A stretch of 64,000 nt of DNA from Corallincola platygyrae (GCF_039544265.1 NZ_BAABLI010000012.1:1-64000), one strand, 5' to 3'. Shown: positions 33,901 to 42,822, numbered from the stretch's first letter. Translations and numbers: made by a program. The notes: generated from the sequence alone by a model not told the origin.

Positions 33901-34224
33901 ATGTCCGTAAAGAAGCAGTTCCTGAAATCAAAACCTGTCTGCAAAGTTACCTTTGAAGTCAGTAAAGAGGCCGCCCAAGGTGCAAAGGAAGTTTACCTTT
34001 TGTGCGAACACAACGGTTGGCAACGTGAACCACTTAAGGCATTGAAAGCCGGTCACTTTAAGGCCACTGTCAACTTGCCTACTGACGACAAAGCAGACTT
34101 CGAATACCGCTTCTGCCTGGTGAAAGAAGATGGTTCAGAAGTGTACGACAACGACTGGGAAGCAGAGAGCTACCGTCCAAGCCCTATGGGTGGCGACAAC
34201 TCAGTTGTTAGCGTTGCTGAGTAA
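33901..34224 (+). CDS. Small stand-alone isoamylase/CBM48-like domain protein
   Basis: A 107-residue cytoplasmic protein that consists of little more than one early-set (E-set) carbohydrate-binding domain: KPVCKVTFEVSKEAAQGAKEVYLLCEHNGWQREPLKAL ... DFEYRFCLVKEDGSEVYDNDWEAESY. The pattern is that of the N-terminal domain of glycogen branching enzyme and AMPK-beta. No catalytic domain follows. GGAGGGGG seven bases before the ATG is a very strong ribosome site, and a clear terminator follows, so it is probably well expressed alone. Role unknown; binding to glycogen or a sugar polymer is the family expectation. Confidence 0.8.
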   Translation: MSVKKQFLKSKPVCKVTFEVSKEAAQGAKEVYLLCEHNGWQREPLKALKAGHFKATVNLPTDDKADFEYRFCLVKEDGSEVYDNDWEAESYRPSPMGGDNSVVSVAE

Positions 34225-34252
34225 TCTTTAAGGCTACTATCGTAACCTTCTG

Positions 34253-34279
34253 AAAACCCGCCATTTGGCGGGTTTTTTT
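34253..34279 (+). terminator. Terminator of the CBM48-like gene
   Basis: AAAACCCGCC-ATTT-GGCGGGTTTT with seven T residues, 29 bases after the stop codon. The A-tract side may serve the facing yfbR gene. Confidence 0.92.
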
Positions 34280-34327
34280 GTATCAACACCAAACCTCGAT
34301 TGCATCTTTCTGGTGCAGCACTGCCGC

Positions 34328-34984
34328 TTATTGCACACTTCTTCGCTGCATCATCGCCTCCTGTGCCGACGGCTCAGGCATAAAAGCGGCATCCACCAAG
34401 TCGTCGATCGTCAACATAAACGAAGGCATAAATACCTCCATGAAGTAACCCACTTCTGGCAGCTTGACGGTGAAGTCCTCAATCACCTTATCCAGCTTTT
34501 CTTTAGTGCCGCGGAACTCAGTATTGTTTGCTCTGAGCTCAGCCAATGCCTTTGCATAAGCCGACAAAATATCTGCCGCTTTAACAAACAACGCTTCTTC
34601 CGACTCCTGCCCATGCTGCTGTATCAACGGGCGATAGGTATCCACCATAGATTCGGGCACCGTGTTGAGCATCATGTCACAGGCGATGTGTTCCATCTCT
34701 CTGCACAAGTTCAGCATTCTTGCATCACTGTATTTAATCAGACTATTCACATCCTCTGTCAGTACCTCCGGGCCATCGTGAAACAATGCCAGAGTCGTCA
34801 ATTTATGTTCATCGACCGGTGGGCGGTCTGTAAATTGGGTGTTTCGAATGACCCCCAGGCAGTGGGCAAACATGGCAACTTGAAGGCTGTGCTCAGCAAC
34901 GTTCTCTGAGCGCGTGGGATTGGACTTACTCCAGCGCTGGATGTTCTGCATCCGGGACATAAGCGCGAAAAAAACATTACGCAT
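34328..34984 (-). CDS. yfbR: 5'-deoxynucleotidase (YfbR-like HD phosphohydrolase)
   Basis: HD-domain enzyme that dephosphorylates deoxynucleoside 5'-monophosphates, useful in dUMP and thymidine supply. Metal ligands appear in SENVAEHSLQVAMFAH (His) and LALFHDGPEVLTEDVNSLIKYSD (HD). The later AKALAELRANN holds further conserved residues. At 218 residues it is about 20 longer than E. coli YfbR, with a C-terminal extension. GGAAG lies near the ATG. Confidence 0.88.
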   Translation of the reverse strand: MRNVFFALMSRMQNIQRWSKSNPTRSENVAEHSLQVAMFAHCLGVIRNTQFTDRPPVDEHKLTTLALFHDGPEVLTEDVNSLIKYSDARMLNLCREMEHIACDMMLNTVPESMVDTYRPLIQQHGQESEEALFVKAADILSAYAKALAELRANNTEFRGTKEKLDKVIEDFTVKLPEVGYFMEVFMPSFMLTIDDLVDAAFMPEPSAQEAMMQRRSVQ

Positions 34985-35084
34985 CGGCGACTTCCCCTAT
35001 AAATCAATAAGTGACGGCATTTTGGTTGTCAGTGTTGTCTCCTTGTGTGACGAAATGATGTGTTAAAGCCAACATTTAAAGCTT

Positions 35085-35312
35085 CTAGAATCTAGAGAAC
35101 ACCTGCTTGTCACGGTAATGACCATCACTCCAGCAAACAGGCAACCCTTCACCAGAGGGGAAGCGCAGTTGCGACTTTGAAAGCACCTCTGGCTCTAACA
35201 GATCTTCGCCATGTTGATACTGCACTAACACCTGGTCAATAAATGGGTTTGTCAGGGCACTCATATCCACCACATCGACAAGATCGCCTGACTGGGTTTC
35301 ACGTAATAACAT
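35085..35312 (-). CDS. Conserved small protein of unknown function
   Basis: A 75-residue acidic protein (MLLRETQSGDLVDVVDMSAL ... SQLRFPSGEGLPVCWSDGHYRD). The FPSGEGLPVCW-D-YR ending recalls short uncharacterised proteins of Pseudomonas and relatives, from memory only. The ATG at 35312 has GAGGAGG eight bases upstream, which makes it better than the TTG at 35318. One Cys; no signal peptide or membrane segment. Divergent from avtA. Confidence 0.65.
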   Translation of the reverse strand: MLLRETQSGDLVDVVDMSALTNPFIDQVLVQYQHGEDLLEPEVLSKSQLRFPSGEGLPVCWSDGHYRDKQVFSRF

Positions 35313-35378
35313 GATCAATCCCTCCTCTAGGACATTTTAAGCCTAGAACAGTGCTCTCTATTGCTCCACTTGAGGGGC

Positions 35379-35406
35379 ATGAAGGTTCATACATGTCGAC
35401 CTTCAT
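35379..35406. promoter_or_regulatory. Inverted repeat in the divergent region before avtA
   Basis: ATGAAGGT (35379-35386) and ACCTTCAT (35399-35406) are perfect complements with 12 bases between them. They lie midway between two divergent genes, a usual place for an operator. No regulator family can be named. Confidence 0.35.
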
Positions 35407-35465
35407 TCGAGATCCTTCTAAGCTAAAGAACAATCGATCACAGTAACTGAAGCGCTAACTACTTA

Positions 35466-36716
35466 ATGCCCAGCCAGTTTTCCAGAAAGTTTTCCCGTCC
35501 TTCCGCAATCACCACATTGATGGAAGATCTGAATCAAGGCGTACGCGATCCTAATAGCCTGATGTTAGGTGGTGGTAATCCGGCCCAAATTCCCGAGGTT
35601 AAATCCAGGCTGCAAAACTACCTTGAATCCGCGGTCGCAGATGGCGCTTTACTGGAAGCAGTCAGTAACTACGACGGACCACTGGGGAGCGACAGCTTTA
35701 GAGATGCATTAGCGGGGCTTCTCAGTGACTACTTCGGGACCGGAGTCACTCCGCAACATATTGCTCTGACCAATGGCTCTCAGAGCGCTTTTTTTGCGCT
35801 TGCGAATCTGTTTGCAGGTAGGAGAGCAGATGGCAGCCTGAAGAAGATCCTGCTTCCCATGTCTCCCGAATACATTGGTTATTCAGACCTGGGGGTCAAT
35901 GACGATCTATTCATCAGTCACCCGGCAAAAATCACCCTACTGCCTGATCGTGAATTTAAGTATCAGATCGATTTTGATCGATTTGTTCTGGACGACTCCA
36001 TCGGCATGGTGCTTACCTCATGTCCGACTAACCCAACGGGCAATATGCTCACCGACAGTGAGTTAGCCGAGTTAGATAGCCGCTGCCAACAAGCAGGGGT
36101 GCCGCTACTGCTTGATTGTGCCTATGGCGCACCTTTCCCCAATATCTTGTTTGAAGATACCCGATTGCCATTTAACGACAACATCATCCTCTGCTTAAGC
36201 CTGTCTAAACTGGGATTACCGGGCGTGCGTTGCGGCATTGTCGTGGCGGCTCCCGAACTTATTTCTCGGATGGCTAACCTCGCAGGCGTTATCAGCCTGG
36301 CACCCGGTAGCCTGGGACCTGTCATTACAGAGCCTATGGTACGTTCAGGTGAGATCCTCAGGTTGAGCACTGAGGTCATACGCCCCTACTACAAAGAGAA
36401 ATCTGCCATCATGATGAAAGCGCTGAAACAAGCGATACCTGATCCCAGATTTCGTATTCATAAGTCAGAAGGTGCGATCTTTCTCTGGCTGTGGTTTGAC
36501 GGCCTCTCCATCAGCAGTCAGCAGTTATATGAAAAGTTGAAAAACAGGGGACTGATCGTGGTTGCCGGGCATCACTTCTTTCCTGGCATCAGTGAACAAA
36601 GTGACCATATTAATGCCTGCATCCGAGTATCATATGCCCAACCAAATGAAGTGCTTCAGCAAGCAATTAAGATATTGAGCGAAGAAGTGAACCCGTTATA
36701 CGAAGAACAGCCTTAA
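35466..36716 (+). CDS. avtA: Valine--pyruvate aminotransferase
   Basis: PLP-dependent class I aminotransferase (416 residues, E. coli AvtA has 417) that interconverts valine + pyruvate and 2-oxoisovalerate + alanine. The N-terminus FSRKFSRPSAITTLMEDLNQG is family-specific. PLP-lysine is in LCLSLSKLGLPGVRCG, and SCPTNPTGNMLT and LLLDCAYGAPFP hold the Asn and Asp/Tyr that contact PLP. It is followed directly by the MITE-like element. Confidence 0.93.
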   Translation: MPSQFSRKFSRPSAITTLMEDLNQGVRDPNSLMLGGGNPAQIPEVKSRLQNYLESAVADGALLEAVSNYDGPLGSDSFRDALAGLLSDYFGTGVTPQHIALTNGSQSAFFALANLFAGRRADGSLKKILLPMSPEYIGYSDLGVNDDLFISHPAKITLLPDREFKYQIDFDRFVLDDSIGMVLTSCPTNPTGNMLTDSELAELDSRCQQAGVPLLLDCAYGAPFPNILFEDTRLPFNDNIILCLSLSKLGLPGVRCGIVVAAPELISRMANLAGVISLAPGSLGPVITEPMVRSGEILRLSTEVIRPYYKEKSAIMMKALKQAIPDPRFRIHKSEGAIFLWLWFDGLSISSQQLYEKLKNRGLIVVAGHHFFPGISEQSDHINACIRVSYAQPNEVLQQAIKILSEEVNPLYEEQP

Positions 36717-36730
36717 ACACACAGCTATTA

Positions 36731-37007
36731 GGGTCTGTTGACCTTTCGTGTATGGATTTTGTTCGAATGAAACACGTTTTGAGCAAGAAGTGAGCTACGT
36801 AGCTTAGCGATCTAAGAAAGTAGTGAATGACGCAGCGCAGAACGTGTTTCAACGAACCCCATTACCTTCAAAAGAAGGGGCAGCATTTGTTGGGGATTTA
36901 TCCTTCGTTATCGGCCATTTGTTGAGGGCTACTCAACTTCACAGTCTCTGCCTCGCCTAAATCACCAACATTTGCTGCAAAAACAAACAGCAAAGGTCAA
37001 CAGACCC
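36731..37007. mobile_element. MITE-like non-autonomous element, 277 bp, TA target duplication
   Basis: The ends are perfect inverted repeats: TAGGGTCTGTTGACCTTT (36729-36746) and its complement (36992-37009). If the outer TA on each side is a target duplication, the element itself is GGGTCTG ... CAGACCC, as expected for IS630/Tc1-mariner-type transposition. It encodes no transposase. Inside are GAAACACGTT / AACGTGTTTC (36769-36778, 36841-36850), flanked by GTTCG / CGAAC, and a 12-bp palindrome AGCTACGTAGCT (36793-36804). These would fold into a long cruciform or hairpin. Its right end provides the stop codon of the next gene. Confidence 0.75.
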
Positions 37008-37738
37008 TAGTGAGCCACCAAGTCCAACGTTAGCTTTTCAACGCTATCTCCATTGGCGTTCAGCGCCAGTGGAGGTACCTTAGTCAACAAACCAAGCTTG
37101 GCATCATGCCAAACCTTTGCACTCAACCGGTAATCAACCCCCGGAGTGATCTGGTGTTTAAGCAGGTAGAAGCTGAAATGCTGACGACCGCCAATAGTAA
37201 CGACTGGCATGGCTATCGACACTTTTTCCTCCATGGGAATCGCTTCTGATTCGTTGGCTGGTACCAGAGAGAGGTTTAACACCCCCTGGTTTTTCCTAAG
37301 TGTCCCTTCCGGCCAAACCACCTCGCCGCGTAACGCAATGGCGCTGTCTTGCCGGCGTTGGTAATCGCCCGAAAAGTACTCCTGATCCGCCTGCAGGTGC
37401 AGCTTATCTGCGTCCTCGCGTTCTATGACAACACGACGCAGTTCGGTCGGCAGGTCTCGTTTCACATTGCTATCCATGACCTGAAGTCGCAATTCGTTGC
37501 CGCTCAGATCCCAGCTAATCACTGATACAGCACTTACCCCCAATATTGCGGCACTGCCATCTTTCCCCAGAACCAACCCTTCCGGCGCATCTTGAGGAGA
37601 GGACATTCGCAACCACACGCCGACCAAGTCGTCGCGAGTCAACTGAGGAGACTGAGGTGCGGGACCGCACCCCATCAGCAAAAAGATAAGGAGAGAAAGA
37701 ATCCAGTTTTGGTATTCCGAAACGGCGTACTTCATCAT
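37007..37738 (-). CDS. Putative lipoprotein with YbaY-like C-terminal region
   Basis: A 243-residue lipoprotein: the signal sequence ends in the lipobox LLMGC (Cys about residue 24). The N-terminal part (DDLVGVWLRMSSP ... EGLVLGKDG) resembles lipocalin-like domains of small lipoproteins. The C-terminal part (LRGEVVWPEG ... LNLSLVPANE ... FSFYLLKHQITPGVDYRLSAKVWHD) resembles the YbaY/YscW fold, with weak similarity. The TAG stop is formed by the TA duplication and first base of the adjoining mobile element, so the native C-terminus may have been changed by insertion. It is 30 bases downstream of the peroxidase gene and may be co-transcribed with it. Confidence 0.6.
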   Translation of the reverse strand: MMKYAVSEYQNWILSLLIFLLMGCGPAPQSPQLTRDDLVGVWLRMSSPQDAPEGLVLGKDGSAAILGVSAVSVISWDLSGNELRLQVMDSNVKRDLPTELRRVVIEREDADKLHLQADQEYFSGDYQRRQDSAIALRGEVVWPEGTLRKNQGVLNLSLVPANESEAIPMEEKVSIAMPVVTIGGRQHFSFYLLKHQITPGVDYRLSAKVWHDAKLGLLTKVPPLALNANGDSVEKLTLDLVAH

Positions 37739-37768
37739 CGTCCGTCTACTGCTCAGCGTGAATTCAAT

Positions 37769-38656
37769 TTAGAGATTAAGTAGAGAGAGGTCTAACTGCC
37801 CCTCGACACACGGAGGGCACCAGAAATAAGCGGTGGTTTCGGGTTGACTGAAGTTAAACAGTCCATCAACAATACCATCTTCCTGTCCCAGCATTCGCCC
37901 CATCTGAACCTCAAACGGATAGAAGCTGTTGGCAAAACAGACGAAATTCAAACCACTGCCATGGGGATCAGACCACGGCATGGAACGGCGCAGCATAAAT
38001 GCTTCTGGTGTGAAGCTCTCTTGGGCCGTACGTTTTACATGGGCAGAAGGTGGCGCTTCAGGAAACTCAACGTTATCACTGCGACGACGGCCGATACAGT
38101 CATCCTGCGCAGCACCGGTCATCTCTTCGAAGGCAGACCAGGAGTGTCGCCAAAGCTGGGCAACCACGAAACTACTACCATCGATACCTCTAGCTTTTCC
38201 TGATACCAGTGCGGCTGCCGCTGCATCATCACCCTCGGGGTTTTCTGTGCCGTCCTCATAACCGGTCAGATCGCGACCTTCCTGATACTTAAAGCTATCT
38301 GTCTGGCTTTGAAGCTTGAAGCTGTCTTTCAAAAGCTCTGTTAACGCGCGAGCGCGGTGCAGAAGATCGCCACGCTCAGTGCCGCGCAACCAGCACCATA
38401 GCGCCGCAGGTGTTGCGGGTGACGAGACGCCTACACCTGTCATCGCCTGTACTTCTTTCATACCCGTCACGTCGGCCTTGAGCGCGTTTAGCGTCGCCTG
38501 TCCCAGCCCCACAACCAGGTCCTCTCCGTTGGCCTCCGTCGCCAGCGCCTTTAAATCGGCACAGAGGGTTTCGACACTATTGATGGTGAAAGTAAGGTAA
38601 ACACCCGCCGCAGGTACAGGGGCCAGAATGCCAGATTGAGCCAGAGTAACAGCCAT
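37769..38656 (-). CDS. Dyp-type heme peroxidase
   Basis: Dye-decolorising peroxidase of 295 residues (YfeX-like, class P/B). The distal motif GxxDG is seen in RDLTGYEDGTENPEGDD, with catalytic Asp and the conserved NPEG. FVVAQLWRHSWSAFEEM includes the proximal region and RRRSDNVEFPEAP the heme-contacting stretch. I take the ATG at 38656 (MAVTLAQSG), because TAGGAG lies about ten bases before it. A longer in-frame reading with Cys-rich sequence is unlikely to be translated. No Tat signal, so cytoplasmic. Confidence 0.9.
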   Translation of the reverse strand: MAVTLAQSGILAPVPAAGVYLTFTINSVETLCADLKALATEANGEDLVVGLGQATLNALKADVTGMKEVQAMTGVGVSSPATPAALWCWLRGTERGDLLHRARALTELLKDSFKLQSQTDSFKYQEGRDLTGYEDGTENPEGDDAAAAALVSGKARGIDGSSFVVAQLWRHSWSAFEEMTGAAQDDCIGRRRSDNVEFPEAPPSAHVKRTAQESFTPEAFMLRRSMPWSDPHGSGLNFVCFANSFYPFEVQMGRMLGQEDGIVDGLFNFSQPETTAYFWCPPCVEGQLDLSLLNL

Positions 38657-38835
38657 TGAAAACGCTCCTAACAACGAAGAAGAGATGACGCTAATGATAC
38701 CAAAACCAAAAGCATAGCAATTTCGTGCGCAATAGCTTTTGATTTGGCAACAATCTGCCAAAACTGGTGCATTAAAAACGAGCGGGTGTTAGTTGCAAAC
38801 CGTTTAGCTCAAGCAATTTTGCTCAAGCTGTTTGG

Positions 38836-40107
38836 TTAAAGTGCCGAACGTTCGCACAAACCTTCATTGCTTGTGAAAAACTCAGGGGCAGCAGACGTAA
38901 GGTAGTTAGCTGACTCGAAATAAAAACGCGCCAGCCACAGCGATTCCATCCTCTCTAGAGCAGATAGATGCACATCATCAGCGTCCTCATCCGCCAGCGT
39001 GATGTTGTCATACTTAGAAAGAAAGGAATGGGGCACAACTCCCTCTTCATACAAACAGAACCCACTGCCCTGATCACCACGTAGAACCAATATTTGCTGT
39101 GCGAGTAAATCAATGGCAAACGGATCTGCGCCGGTGTCATTTTCCACGCCGATAAGTTGAATATCGATCGCGAGGCTTTCCGCCTGCGCGTATGCCGACA
39201 ACACAGACCGCCCAAAGTCGTCGACAGCAAATAGATTTATCACCTTAAAATTGCAGATACCCGCTCTTCCTGCAGCTCTTTCTGCCTCACAGGGCTCTCC
39301 CCAACCAAAATCAAATTCGGGGATGAAATTGGTTAGCTTCAGCAGGGCCAACAAAGACTGAGCGGTACCAACCCTGAATTGATCCAGCTTTGTTGCAAGG
39401 AATGTCCAGAGCGCGTCGAGTTCCTCGTCACCTGGCCCTCCAGATTCTAGAAGAGACAGCAATTCAATTTCTTCTGCTTCGGTCAAAGGCTCAAGTGGCG
39501 ATCCCGTCTCTGGCGAGTAGGTCTCTGGGATCGCGAGGAACGGTGACATTATCAATGCCCTATCAAAAACGTCCTGCCCTTCAATAGCAGCCATGGCAGC
39601 AACCGCTCCGCCCACACTCAGACCAGCAATGACTTTTGTTGGCCCAGGAGAAAGCTCTCCCAGCAGTACCAACTGTTCTGCAAAGTCGCGATAGCTTTGT
39701 GTATTTCTGGGAAGGTTGCTTGACTCTAAAACAAGTTCGCCGCTGTCAGGTGACAATCCATGCCCCGGTAGCGCAGGTAAAACCACATTGAACCCCAACG
39801 CACTGAGTTGCTCTGCCCAATCAAAATACTGCTGGTTACACGCAGTAAAACCATGGACAAGAATAATGGTACCTCGAAGAGAAACACTGTCATTGGCAGG
39901 AACAACTTGAGGGACGCAGGCTGGTTGCAGAACAAACTCGGGTATTGGCTCGCTCACCTCCGTTACCTGCTGCCACTGCTCGATAAACGCAGGTTCAAAA
40001 CCGTTGAGTTCCTTTGGAGTGGCATCATCGTCATCATCTGAACACCCAACTAACGCTGCTAATACAAAGCAACTAAATAGCAGTCCCCATACCCGAATTG
40101 CTGTCAC
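38836..40107 (-). CDS. Alpha/beta-hydrolase lipoprotein
   Basis: A 423-residue exported lipoprotein: lipobox AALVGC (Cys about 22), then an acidic DDDDD stretch. The alpha/beta-hydrolase core has oxyanion motif LVHGFTACNQQYFDW and nucleophile elbow AGLSVGGAVAA (Ser). The acid and His are likely in the C-terminal third (VPHSFLSKYDNITLAD). It looks like a carboxylesterase or lipase; substrate unknown. Extra cysteines (EPCEAER, AGICNFK, GFCLYE, GLCERS) suggest disulfides in the periplasm or outside. Divergent from the next small gene. Confidence 0.78.
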   Translation of the reverse strand: MTAIRVWGLLFSCFVLAALVGCSDDDDDATPKELNGFEPAFIEQWQQVTEVSEPIPEFVLQPACVPQVVPANDSVSLRGTIILVHGFTACNQQYFDWAEQLSALGFNVVLPALPGHGLSPDSGELVLESSNLPRNTQSYRDFAEQLVLLGELSPGPTKVIAGLSVGGAVAAMAAIEGQDVFDRALIMSPFLAIPETYSPETGSPLEPLTEAEEIELLSLLESGGPGDEELDALWTFLATKLDQFRVGTAQSLLALLKLTNFIPEFDFGWGEPCEAERAAGRAGICNFKVINLFAVDDFGRSVLSAYAQAESLAIDIQLIGVENDTGADPFAIDLLAQQILVLRGDQGSGFCLYEEGVVPHSFLSKYDNITLADEDADDVHLSALERMESLWLARFYFESANYLTSAAPEFFTSNEGLCERSAL

Positions 40108-40215
40108 TGAATGGTTCCTTTGGCCGCACAGTCATCGATACGAAGTATAGGTGCTCCCTGATCGCCAGCCAGAAACAGCTAAACTGGAGCTAAAGAGATA
40201 AATGCGAGTACAAGT

Positions 40216-40557
40216 ATGTCAGCAGATTCGGCAACTCACCTCAAAGCCTGGGCCATCTATCACCTGACTGATATTCCAGAGCAAGATGTTCAATCCGTCA
40301 CGGGTGTGACAGATGTAAAGCCATACGTGCTTGTTGGCGAGATTGCCCAGGCCTGTGAAGATTGGCAGGAGGGTGAGTTTATTAAGTCGGGCTGGCTGAC
40401 TCAGTGGAATATTGAACAGGGTCTGGTGAGCGGCATCACGGGCGAGTTTCAGTTGATCGGCCCCAGTGCTGCGCCATCGGCAATCAGTGAGGTATCAACC
40501 AAAGCCCTGTTGGAAATTATCGGCATGCGGAGCGCTCAAACTAGCCCTCCGCAATAA
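40216..40557 (+). CDS. Hypothetical protein
   Basis: A 113-residue acidic protein (MSADSATHLKAWAIYHLTDIPEQDVQSVTGVTDVKPYVLVGEIAQACEDW...). No motif, signal peptide or membrane segment recognised. The N-terminal half looks like a small alpha/beta domain and the C-terminal tail is Ser/Ala-rich. Start support is weak (GAG nine bases before ATG). It converges with the metallo-hydrolase gene eight bases downstream. I do not recognise it. Confidence 0.55.
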   Translation: MSADSATHLKAWAIYHLTDIPEQDVQSVTGVTDVKPYVLVGEIAQACEDWQEGEFIKSGWLTQWNIEQGLVSGITGEFQLIGPSAAPSAISEVSTKALLEIIGMRSAQTSPPQ

Positions 40558-40564
40558 CACCAGA

Positions 40565-41791
40565 TTAACGGCTGAGTTCTGCTTCTACCCGCTCGCCTAG
40601 TTCACCTGTTTCCATGGCCAATGCGGGTGACAGATGGCTCGATACAATCGGCGCCTGTTCCGTTGTTTCCCAGGGCAGTTCTGGCCACCAGGCTGCAGTT
40701 TGAGGTTGGCCCAGCGTGACACTGTCGCCCGGTCGCGGCAGTAGCAAGCCTACCCCATGTTTTGCCGCGGCAACGCGAACCCGCTCAACCGGCTCAGTCC
40801 AGTTGTGCATCGCCAAATCAAAGGTTCCCCAGTGCACTGGCAGAAGTTTATTGCCCCTTACCATCCTATGCGCTTCAATCGCCTGCTCCGGGCCAATATG
40901 CACATCCGCCCACAGTGCGTTGTACGCCCCTGTCTCAATCATGGTGACATCGAACGGCCCCAGTCTGTCGCCGATATCTTTGAAACCAGGAAACATTGCC
41001 GTATCACCACTGTAATAAACACTATGCACTGGCCCTTTGATTGACCAGCCACACCACAGCGTTTGGTTCTGCTCGAAACCTGACAAACTGATTTCGCGGC
41101 CTGAGAAATGGCGCGCGGGTGTTGCAGTCAGCGTCAAACTTCCTATCTGATATTCACCCCACCAATCACGTTCAACGATGCGTTCTGGCGAAACACCCCA
41201 TTGCTCCAGATAATCACCAATGCCCAGTGGGACTAAAAACAGAGGCACACGATCTTTTAGCTGGCGAATGGTTTGCTCATCAAGGTGGTCATAGTGGTCA
41301 TGGGAGATCACCACCGCATCCAAAGGCGGTAACTCCGCCAGCGGCATTGGAGGTTGATGGAAACGCTTAGGTCCAGCGAAAGAAAACGGTGATGCACGCT
41401 CACCCCAAACAGGGTCGGTCAGTACCCGGTAGTCATCAATTTCAATCAGCACACTTGAGTGACCAAACCAGGTTAATCTCAGTCCCTCAGAGGGTGGCTG
41501 GTGAAACTCTTCCGCATTGCGTTTTTGTACCGGCAATGGGGCATCCGGCGACTTATGCTGCGCCTTATTGGTGAGCTGCTTTTTCAGCATTTCAAACAAT
41601 CCGCCCATCTCTTGCGGCAGGCTGTTTCGAAACTTTCCTTCCTGCCACTGAGGTGAAAGCTGCTTCAAGTGCTGGCGCATCATGGCGGCAGAACTTGGCG
41701 TCGGTTGATTCAGATTAGTGAACAGCAGTACGAGGCCAAGAACCACCATGATGCCACCCAGCACAGTCCAGATATTGATCCATTGATTCAT
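40565..41791 (-). CDS. Metallo-beta-lactamase fold hydrolase (NAPE-PLD/UlaG-like)
   Basis: A 408-residue protein with an N-terminal membrane anchor (WINIWTVLGGIMVVLGLVLLF) and a metallo-beta-lactamase domain: VVISHDHYDHLD is the HxHxDH motif, TATPARHFSG and YYSGDTAMFPGF the later ligands, and LPVHWGTFDLAMH the final His. The layout (LTWFGHSSVLIEIDDYRVLTDPVWGERASPF) is that of the N-acyl-phosphatidylethanolamine phospholipase D group. Actual substrate unknown. It lies 12 bases after the SDR gene, so the two form an operon. Confidence 0.82.
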   Translation of the reverse strand: MNQWINIWTVLGGIMVVLGLVLLFTNLNQPTPSSAAMMRQHLKQLSPQWQEGKFRNSLPQEMGGLFEMLKKQLTNKAQHKSPDAPLPVQKRNAEEFHQPPSEGLRLTWFGHSSVLIEIDDYRVLTDPVWGERASPFSFAGPKRFHQPPMPLAELPPLDAVVISHDHYDHLDEQTIRQLKDRVPLFLVPLGIGDYLEQWGVSPERIVERDWWGEYQIGSLTLTATPARHFSGREISLSGFEQNQTLWCGWSIKGPVHSVYYSGDTAMFPGFKDIGDRLGPFDVTMIETGAYNALWADVHIGPEQAIEAHRMVRGNKLLPVHWGTFDLAMHNWTEPVERVRVAAAKHGVGLLLPRPGDSVTLGQPQTAAWWPELPWETTEQAPIVSSHLSPALAMETGELGERVEAELSR

Positions 41792-41803
41792 CTTTGAGCA
41801 CCT

Positions 41804-42634
41804 CTATTGGATCAACATGCGCTGGAGCATGGCGTCATAGAAACGATCCCCCAACCATTTGCGAACCCACAGCATCTGCTTGGCAAGTTTGCCGGCGACG
41901 TAACGTGTTTTTGGTCTGTTCGCTTCAATCGCTTTTACGATCTGTTGCGTGATCACGGAAGGATGAGACATCGCTTTGGCTCGGCGCTCTCTCATCTGTG
42001 CAGAAAAGTCAGCAATAGAGCGAGCCATTTCAGCGTATGGCCCTTTGCCTGAGCGTTTGAGCATAGGACCAACGTAGACGTCATCAAATTCGGTTGCGAT
42101 CGCGCCAGGCTCAATGATCACCACCTGCACACCGAACTGAGCGACCTCAAACCGCAGGCAATCGCTCCAGCCTTCGAGCGCATGTTTAGATGCCATATAC
42201 CAGCTGTGCATTGGCCCATAGATCTTGCCGCCCACCGAACTGATGTTGATGATTTTGCCAGCACCACGTTCACGCATGTACGGCAATACCAGTTGCGTCA
42301 GCCTACCCAAACCAAACAGGTTTACTTCAAACTGATAGCGTGCATCTTCAATACTGATATCTTCTGCAGCACCACTGGTTGCGAAGCCCGCATTGTTGAT
42401 AAGAATATCCACGCCGCCGTGGGTACGGGTGATGTGCTCGACCACATCACGAACATCTGCTTCGTCAGTGATATCCATCCTAAGGGTGTGGCAGCCTAGC
42501 TGTTTCAGATCTTCCATGTGACTTAATCGCCTAGCCACGGCGTAGACGGTATATCCCTGCTCAACAAGCGTTCTGGCCGCCTCTTTGCCAATGCCCGAAG
42601 AAGCGCCCGTAATAAGAACGGTTTTGGAATTCAT
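41804..42634 (-). CDS. Short-chain dehydrogenase/reductase
   Basis: Classical SDR of 276 residues. Cofactor-binding TGASSGIGKEA, the NNAG motif (ILINNAGFATSG), the catalytic Ser in INISSVGGKIYGPM and YMASKHA (YxxxK) are all present. ARRLSHM after the second strand suggests NADP(H). The C-terminal MLWVRKWLGDRFYD is hydrophobic or basic and may touch the membrane. First gene of a two-gene operon with the metallo-hydrolase and divergent from an AraC regulator, its probable controller. Confidence 0.87.
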   Translation of the reverse strand: MNSKTVLITGASSGIGKEAARTLVEQGYTVYAVARRLSHMEDLKQLGCHTLRMDITDEADVRDVVEHITRTHGGVDILINNAGFATSGAAEDISIEDARYQFEVNLFGLGRLTQLVLPYMRERGAGKIINISSVGGKIYGPMHSWYMASKHALEGWSDCLRFEVAQFGVQVVIIEPGAIATEFDDVYVGPMLKRSGKGPYAEMARSIADFSAQMRERRAKAMSHPSVITQQIVKAIEANRPKTRYVAGKLAKQMLWVRKWLGDRFYDAMLQRMLIQ

Positions 42635-42822
42635 ATCTCTTGCTCTTGCTGCTCATTAATTGCCCACACTATAAAGGCGAGACCAGAGCTGCCGAATACA
42701 CAATTCAACCTAACACTTGCACATTCCTCTAAACTTTTATCGTTTAGGGTAGGCAAAGCGGCTATTTTTGATAACGTATTTCTACAGGTTTTCACTCGAT
42801 AGAAATTAATCGGATTGGCATT

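Noticed and set aside
34265..34909. 214-codon open frame on the plus strand
   Set aside because: Antisense to yfbR and beginning in a terminator; the His/Cys-rich translation is typical of a shadow frame.
36667..36852. 61-codon minus-strand frame in the MITE-like element
   Set aside because: It arises from the inverted-repeat sequence of the element and overlaps avtA; such frames are often annotated but have no sign of being a protein.
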